Source: Synergistaceae bacterium
GTDB taxonomy: Bacteria; Synergistota; Synergistia; Synergistales; Synergistaceae
Reading direction: 5' to 3'
Assembly: GCA_031264605.1 (NCBI GenBank)
Contig: JAISDQ010000128.1
Span: 1 to 11,126, forward strand
Length of the DNA stretch: 11,126 nt
Numbering within the stretch: the stretch's first letter is position 1; the number at the start of each line of letters is the position of its first letter. Below are positions 6,846-11,126 of this stretch, in pieces. The notes under the pieces were generated by a model. It ran no database searches. It saw nothing but the letters and a program-made list of their open reading frames with translations, and was not told where the DNA came from. A program made the translations under genes and the position numbers.

Positions 6846-8387
6846 GTGCCTTATTTCATGGGAATAGATGCCGGAACGAGCGGCATTAAAGCTGTCATAA
6901 TGGACGAGGCCGGAAACGTGGCGTCGTCGGGATACAGCGAATGCGACCTCGTCGCCCCCCGTCCCGGATGGGCCGAGCAGGATCCGGAGGACTGGTGGAG
7001 AGCTTGCCGCGAAGCCGTGCGGAAGGCGGCGGCCAAATCGGGGCTGGGTAAAGAGGTCAGGGGCATCGGTTTTTCGGGGCAGATGCAGGGGAGCACCCTC
7101 CTCGACCGCGACATGAAGCCTGTCGGCAATTGTATACTGTGGCTCGATCAGCGTTCGACCGACGAGACCGACGAGATAAACCGATCCGCGGACAGGGCAT
7201 ACCTCCTGGGCATTACGGCGAACATGTGCCTCAACAGCTTCTGGGCCCCAAAGCTCCTTTGGGTCAAAAAACACCGCCCCGAGGATTACGGGCGCATACA
7301 CAAGGTGCTTTTCACCAAGGACTATCTCTGTTACAGGCTCACCGGAGAAATTACGGCGGACGTGAGCGACTCGTCGCTGAGCTTTTTGATGGACGTCTAC
7401 CGGCGCGAATGGTCCGGCGAGATGTTCGAAAAGCTGGGCATCCCGCGTGAATTCGCGCCCGACAGGCTTATCGAGTCGTGTGAAGTGGCGGGATATCTCA
7501 CGCCCGACGCCGCGGAAGACTTGGGGCTCGCGGCCGGAATACCGGTCGCCGCCGGCGGGGGAGACCAGCCCGTCAACGGAGTGGGAACCGGAATAGTCCG
7601 CGCCGGCGTCGTGGGCGTCTCCATAGGGACGAGCGGCGTCGTGTCCGGGTGCGCGGACAAGCCTTTTGTGGACGATGGAGACAGAGCTATGTACTCGATG
7701 GCTCACTCCGTGCCCGGAAAGTGGTATTTCCTCGGGCTTGCCCTCTCGTCGGGAGGTTCTTACAAGTGGCTGCGCGACACTGTTTTCGCTGACAAAAAAG
7801 CCGAGATGGCCGCGAAAAAACTTGACGTTTACGATTACATGAGCGGACTTGCCGAAGCCGTTCCGCCGGGGAGCGAAGGGCTCGCTTTCCTGCCCTACCT
7901 GAACGGCGAAAAGACTCCGCACTGTGACGACGCGGCGCGCGGCGTTTTCTTCGGCCTCTCGTTCAGACACGGTCTGGGAGCGATGGCGAGAAGCGTCATG
8001 GAGGGCGTCACCTATTCGCTCAGAGACACGGTGGAAATTTTCCGCGAATTCGGTCTTGACGTCACCGAGATACGGGCCAGCGGAGGCGGGGCCAAGAGCG
8101 CCCTGTGGCGTCAGATGCAGGCCGATGTTTTCAACGCGAACGTCGTGACGATGAATATGGAGGAAGGCCCGGCCGCGGGGGCGGCGATACTCGGCGCGGT
8201 TGCGGCCGGGCACTTCAAGAGCGTGGAAGAGGGGTGCGACGCGCTGCTCAAGATTAAGAGCGTCACGGAGCCGAACGCGAAAAACGCCGCGATATACGAC
8301 GACTACTACCGCGTATTCAGGGAACTGTATCCCGCGCTCAAAGGTCCGTTCAGGCGTCAGGCGGCAAACGTGGATAAATACGTATAG
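6846..8387 (+). CDS. FGGY-family carbohydrate kinase, xylulokinase-like, substrate uncertain
   Basis: This is a predicted ATP-dependent kinase of a ketose, polyol or related sugar, 513 residues long, normal for FGGY kinases. The phosphate-binding loop GIDAGTSG is at 6-13. FGGY signature 1 is seen in FWAPKLLWVKK, and signature 2 with the adenosine motif in GGGAKSALWRQMQAD in the C-terminal half. The catalytic base is D240 in GGGDQPVNGVG. In E. coli XylB the sugar is contacted by Met77-His78 and by Asn234 next to the catalytic Asp233 (from memory). Here the equivalents are M80-Q81 and Q241, so the hydroxyl pattern recognised is probably not that of D-xylulose. I leave the gene unnamed for that reason. 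It follows the ADH closely and is 9 bases before the ABC ATPase gene. GTG 6837 is an alternative start three codons upstream. Confidence 0.9.
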   Translation: MPYFMGIDAGTSGIKAVIMDEAGNVASSGYSECDLVAPRPGWAEQDPEDWWRACREAVRKAAAKSGLGKEVRGIGFSGQMQGSTLLDRDMKPVGNCILWLDQRSTDETDEINRSADRAYLLGITANMCLNSFWAPKLLWVKKHRPEDYGRIHKVLFTKDYLCYRLTGEITADVSDSSLSFLMDVYRREWSGEMFEKLGIPREFAPDRLIESCEVAGYLTPDAAEDLGLAAGIPVAAGGGDQPVNGVGTGIVRAGVVGVSIGTSGVVSGCADKPFVDDGDRAMYSMAHSVPGKWYFLGLALSSGGSYKWLRDTVFADKKAEMAAKKLDVYDYMSGLAEAVPPGSEGLAFLPYLNGEKTPHCDDAARGVFFGLSFRHGLGAMARSVMEGVTYSLRDTVEIFREFGLDVTEIRASGGGAKSALWRQMQADVFNANVVTMNMEEGPAAGAAILGAVAAGHFKSVEEGCDALLKIKSVTEPNAKNAAIYDDYYRVFRELYPALKGPFRRQAANVDKYV

Positions 8388-8396
8388 CGGGCGCGC

Positions 8397-9359
8397 ATGA
8401 TTGGGGTTCGCGGCCTTACGAGATATTACGGCGGGAAACCGGGCGTGGTCGACGTTACCTTCGATATCGGCGGATACGGGTTGGTGGGCTTGCTCGGACC
8501 TAACGGAGCCGGCAAATCCACCGTCATGAAGCTCATCACGACGGTCATTGCGCCGACGTCGGGGGACATCACGGTGGCCGGCGTCGACGCGGTCGCGCGT
8601 CCCGCGGAAGCGTGCCGCCATATAGGTTATATGCCGGAAGTGCCGCCGCTTTATCCGGATATGACGGTTTACTCGTACCTCCTTTTCGTCGCGCGCATCA
8701 GAGGAACCGGGCGTTCTTCCGAAGCGTCGCATCTCGGCGAGATAATGGAGAAAACGGGCGTCGCCAAGATGAAAGACCGTCTCCTGAAAAATCTGTCGAA
8801 GGGGTATCGCCAGAGGGTGGGGCTCGCTCAGGCGCTCATAGGATATCCGGAAATTCTTGTCCTGGACGAACCTACCGCCGGGCTCGACCCTCAACAGATC
8901 GCGTCGGTTCGCTCACTGCTGACGGATTTGTCGAAAGACCACTCGATAATCCTGAGTTCTCACATTCTGTCTGAAATAAGCATGGTCTGCGAGAAAGTCA
9001 TAATCATCGACCGCGGCCGCATCGCCGCCGTCGACACCGTAAACGGCATGTCCGGCGGAACAAGCGCCGTCATGTTAGTCGTGAAAGCCGACAGGGAAAC
9101 CGCCCGCGCGCGCATTCTGGAAACCGCGGGCGTCCTGTCGGCTGAGCCGGCGCCCTTCGGCGACGGCCGCGACGGCGACGCGCGTTATTCCAGATTCAAA
9201 GTGTCGTGCGAGGGCGAGGAAACACGCGCGGCTCTTTTTTACGCGCTCGCCTCGTCGCGCGTCACGGTGCTCGAAATGACGCCGGCCCTCCGGACGCTCG
9301 AACAGGTTTTTCTTCAAGTCACGGCGGGAGCGGAAGAAAGGGAGAGCGAGGCGCGATAA
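8397..9359 (+). CDS. ABC transporter ATP-binding protein, GldA/NatA-like (ABC-2 exporter type)
   Basis: This is the cytoplasmic ATPase that should power the ABC-2 permease encoded next. It has 320 residues. Walker A is GPNGAGKST with K40, and the signature is LSKGYRQ at 133-139, the Lys-containing variant common in the GldA branch rather than LSGGQ. Walker B with the catalytic glutamate is LDEP (D157, E158), a D-loop GLDP follows, and the switch histidine is H189 in SSHILSE. A C-terminal extension of about 100 residues after the ATPase core is usual in this branch. The start ATG 8397 has only a weak ribosome site and lies 9 bases past the kinase stop. Its stop TAA touches the permease ATG. 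The cargo is unknown; substrates in this group range from ions and drugs to cell-envelope factors, and nothing here links it to sugar uptake. Confidence 0.93.
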   Translation: MIGVRGLTRYYGGKPGVVDVTFDIGGYGLVGLLGPNGAGKSTVMKLITTVIAPTSGDITVAGVDAVARPAEACRHIGYMPEVPPLYPDMTVYSYLLFVARIRGTGRSSEASHLGEIMEKTGVAKMKDRLLKNLSKGYRQRVGLAQALIGYPEILVLDEPTAGLDPQQIASVRSLLTDLSKDHSIILSSHILSEISMVCEKVIIIDRGRIAAVDTVNGMSGGTSAVMLVVKADRETARARILETAGVLSAEPAPFGDGRDGDARYSRFKVSCEGEETRAALFYALASSRVTVLEMTPALRTLEQVFLQVTAGAEERESEAR

Positions 9360-10064
9360 ATGGGACATATTTTAAGGCGCGAGCTGACGGCTTACTTTTC
9401 GACCCCGTTTGGGTTCGTGTTCCTGGGGATTTTCATGCTGCTGTCGGGAGTCATGTTCACCATATACAACCTGCTAGGCGCGAACGGCAGCCTGAACGGC
9501 ACGTTCGACATGCTGAAAAACGTCTCTTTCCTCGTTTTCCCCATGCTCACTATGAGGATGTTCGCTGAGGAGCGAAAGAGCGGCGTCGAATCTCTGCTTT
9601 TGACCTCGCGGCTCTCGGCGCGGCAGATAGTGCTCGGCAAATTGATTGCGGCCGAGCTGATGTTTCTCGCGGCGTTGTTCTGCACTCTGGTATACGTCGT
9701 AATAATAGCGGTTTACGGTATGCCGGATTATTTTTCGCTCGCGTCGTCTTACTTCGGCTTTTTCCTGCTGGGCGCCTCGATGATCGCCGTATGCGCTTTC
9801 TTCTCCAGTTTCGCCGAGAACCAGATTACGGCGGCCGTGGCTTCTTTTGGCGCTCTGTTTTTCATGGTCATGCTCGCGTCGTTCACAAAATCTCTCGGCA
9901 TCCCGTTTTTGACTCCGATACTTTCAGCCGCGGCGATAACCACGCGATACGACGAATTCACCCGCGGGATACTGCGTCCCGGACCTGTTGTCTACTACGT
10001 ATCCGTAGTCTGCGTCTCTGCGTTTTTCACGGTGAAAAACTGCGAAAAACGCAGGCTGGATTGA
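9360..10064 (+). CDS. ABC-2 type permease, GldF-like
   Basis: This is an integral membrane permease of 234 residues forming the channel part of the ABC-2 system. It opens with the amphipathic RRELTAYFSTPFGF, typical of GldF-like permeases. About six hydrophobic segments can be seen, near residues 17-39, 52-66, 97-118, 126-149, 157-177 and 207-226. The cytoplasmic EERKSGVESLLL element at about 70-81 is the conserved coupling region of ABC-2 permeases. The ATG directly follows the ATPase stop codon with no spacer, which argues for translational coupling and equal expression. The next gene begins 7 bases downstream and completes the GldA-F-G type trio. The transported substrate is not evident from sequence. 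Confidence 0.9.
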   Translation: MGHILRRELTAYFSTPFGFVFLGIFMLLSGVMFTIYNLLGANGSLNGTFDMLKNVSFLVFPMLTMRMFAEERKSGVESLLLTSRLSARQIVLGKLIAAELMFLAALFCTLVYVVIIAVYGMPDYFSLASSYFGFFLLGASMIAVCAFFSSFAENQITAAVASFGALFFMVMLASFTKSLGIPFLTPILSAAAITTRYDEFTRGILRPGPVVYYVSVVCVSAFFTVKNCEKRRLD

Positions 10065-10071
10065 CGCCGGC

Positions 10072-11126
10072 ATGAAAAACGGCGCTGATCTGCGAAGCAG
10101 GAAACTCCGTTTTTACGCTGAAACGGCGCTTTGGTGCGCCGTCGTGCTCGCGCTCGCGATCTTCGCCACCATGTTTGCCTACCGGCTGCCGTGGCGGGCG
10201 GACCTGACCCGGCAGCGTATCTTCACGCTGTCGGAGTCGAGCCGCAATATACTCGGTGGCCTTACGGAGCCGGTGAAAATAGGCGCTGTGTATCCGTCCG
10301 GCAACGCCAACCCCATGCTCGAATCGCTCCTCGGCGAATACGCTTCGGCGTCGGAAATGATCGAGATACGTTACATCGACGCTGAGGACGACCCTTCCAG
10401 TCTCGCGGCCTACGATATCGGAGACGTCCGTGCTGTGAGAAATGGAACGGTAATAGTGAACGCAAACGGAAAGAATCGCGTGCTCGACGAACGCGACATG
10501 TTCAACACCGGCCCCGAGGGCAGCAGGTTCTTCGGCGAGCGCGCGGTAACGGGTGCTATAAGGTACGTGGCGTCGCGGGAACTCCCGAAAGTTTATTTCG
10601 TAGCGGGGCACGGCGAAGGGGACGTCGATTCCGTCTTCGCTCAGGCGGCGCGAATGATATCGGACATCGGGTGCGAGATCGGCGAACCTATCCTACTCGA
10701 GCGTGACGGCATGCCGGACGACGCCAGCGTCCTTGTGTTTGCCTCCCCGCTCGCCGATATAACCGAGACGGAGGCGGGGATGCTGATAAAATACCTCGGG
10801 AATGGCGGCGCAATGCTGATTCTGGCCGACCCCATCCTCGGAAACAGCGGCGATATGCCGTTGCTGTCCGCCATAACCGGCATATACGGGATCGCGTTGG
10901 TAAACAATTTAGTGATCGAACCGGATTCGTCGTATCGCATGCTGTCCAATAAAACTTATCTGATACCGCGTTACGCCGAACACGACATTACGGCGCAGCT
11001 CGCCGCCGAGAAGAAACTGGTCATCCTGCCGCTCTGCCGCGGCGTTTCCGTCACCGAAAACCTGAGCACTGACGTGGAGCGCAAAGCCCTGCTATTCTCA
11101 TCCGACGGCAGCTTCGCGAGGATGGA
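10072..11126 (+). CDS. GldG-like ABC transport auxiliary protein (partial, runs off right edge)
   Basis: The open frame from ATG 10072 runs 351 codons to the right edge without a stop, so only the N-terminal part is present. A single transmembrane anchor lies at about 17-37 after a short basic start, and the rest is expected to be extracytoplasmic. The segment RADLTRQRIFTLSESS (about 42-57), followed by LTEPVKIGAVYP, is the hallmark opening of GldG / ABC-type uncharacterised transport proteins. The later VAGHGEGD segment matches the conserved GHGE of the same family, which has a GIFT (GldG/IFT52-like) domain. In related proteins a second membrane segment lies near the C-terminus, which would be outside the window. 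The gene follows the GldF-like permease by 7 bases with a weak ribosome site. A DUF4340-type partner often comes next in such clusters. Confidence 0.85.
   Translation, partial: MKNGADLRSRKLRFYAETALWCAVVLALAIFATMFAYRLPWRADLTRQRIFTLSESSRNILGGLTEPVKIGAVYPSGNANPMLESLLGEYASASEMIEIRYIDAEDDPSSLAAYDIGDVRAVRNGTVIVNANGKNRVLDERDMFNTGPEGSRFFGERAVTGAIRYVASRELPKVYFVAGHGEGDVDSVFAQAARMISDIGCEIGEPILLERDGMPDDASVLVFASPLADITETEAGMLIKYLGNGGAMLILADPILGNSGDMPLLSAITGIYGIALVNNLVIEPDSSYRMLSNKTYLIPRYAEHDITAQLAAEKKLVILPLCRGVSVTENLSTDVERKALLFSSDGSFARM

Noticed and set aside
8388..8396. Possible boundary terminator or promoter between the catabolic genes and the ABC cassette.
   Set aside because: Only 9 bases separate the genes; no inverted repeat with a T-run or -35/-10 pair fits there.
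6702..8894. A 730-codon open frame on the minus strand covering the end of the ADH gene, all of the kinase gene and the start of the ABC ATPase gene.
   Set aside because: It lies opposite three well-conserved genes, its translation is rich in Arg and His with no recognisable domain, and long antisense frames are expected in GC-rich DNA with strong third-position bias.

Overview
The window is a densely packed bacterial region, coding entirely on the + strand, with nine genes and almost no intergenic space (no gap exceeds about 20 bases). By eye the DNA is GC-rich, roughly 60%. Codon use combines C/G-ending codons with many ATA (Ile) and AGG (Arg) codons, and GTG starts are frequent. That pattern, the gene families and the lack of oxygen-linked enzymes suggest an anaerobic, amino-acid or sugar fermenting bacterium, perhaps Synergistota. 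This taxonomic guess is inference only; there is no rRNA or marker gene here.

Positions 1-4724 hold a complete 2-oxo acid / acetoin dehydrogenase type complex in the order E1-alpha, E1-beta, E2 (lipoyl acyltransferase), E3 (dihydrolipoamide dehydrogenase). E1-alpha is cut or nearly cut by the left edge. E2 has one lipoyl domain, a linker with a four-copy 15-bp repeat, and what looks like two tandem E3-binding domains, the first degenerate. The order and the E1 sequences resemble acetoin-cleaving systems (acoABCL) more than a classical aerobic pyruvate dehydrogenase, but the substrate cannot be fixed from sequence.

Positions 4745-8387 continue in the same direction with an SMP-30/gluconolactonase-type hydrolase, an iron-dependent alcohol dehydrogenase and an FGGY carbohydrate kinase of the xylulokinase-like type. 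All have intact catalytic or metal residues, and the lactonase and ADH have strong Shine-Dalgarno sites. Spacing implies co-transcription with the dehydrogenase complex. The likely theme is catabolism of a sugar, polyol or deoxy-ketose: oxidation/reduction (ADH), lactone hydrolysis, phosphorylation (kinase), and oxidative cleavage of a 2-oxo acid or acyloin to acyl-CoA with NADH. The combination is unusual, and the kinase has non-standard residues in its sugar pocket, so the pathway may be undescribed.

Positions 8397-11126 hold an unrelated-looking membrane export cassette: an ABC ATPase, an ABC-2 permease and the start of a GldG-like auxiliary protein that runs off the right edge. This is the GldA-GldF-GldG type arrangement found widely outside gliding bacteria. 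It follows the kinase after only 9 bases, so it may be read through from the catabolic operon. No promoter, terminator, regulator, RNA gene, mobile element or CRISPR array is visible.
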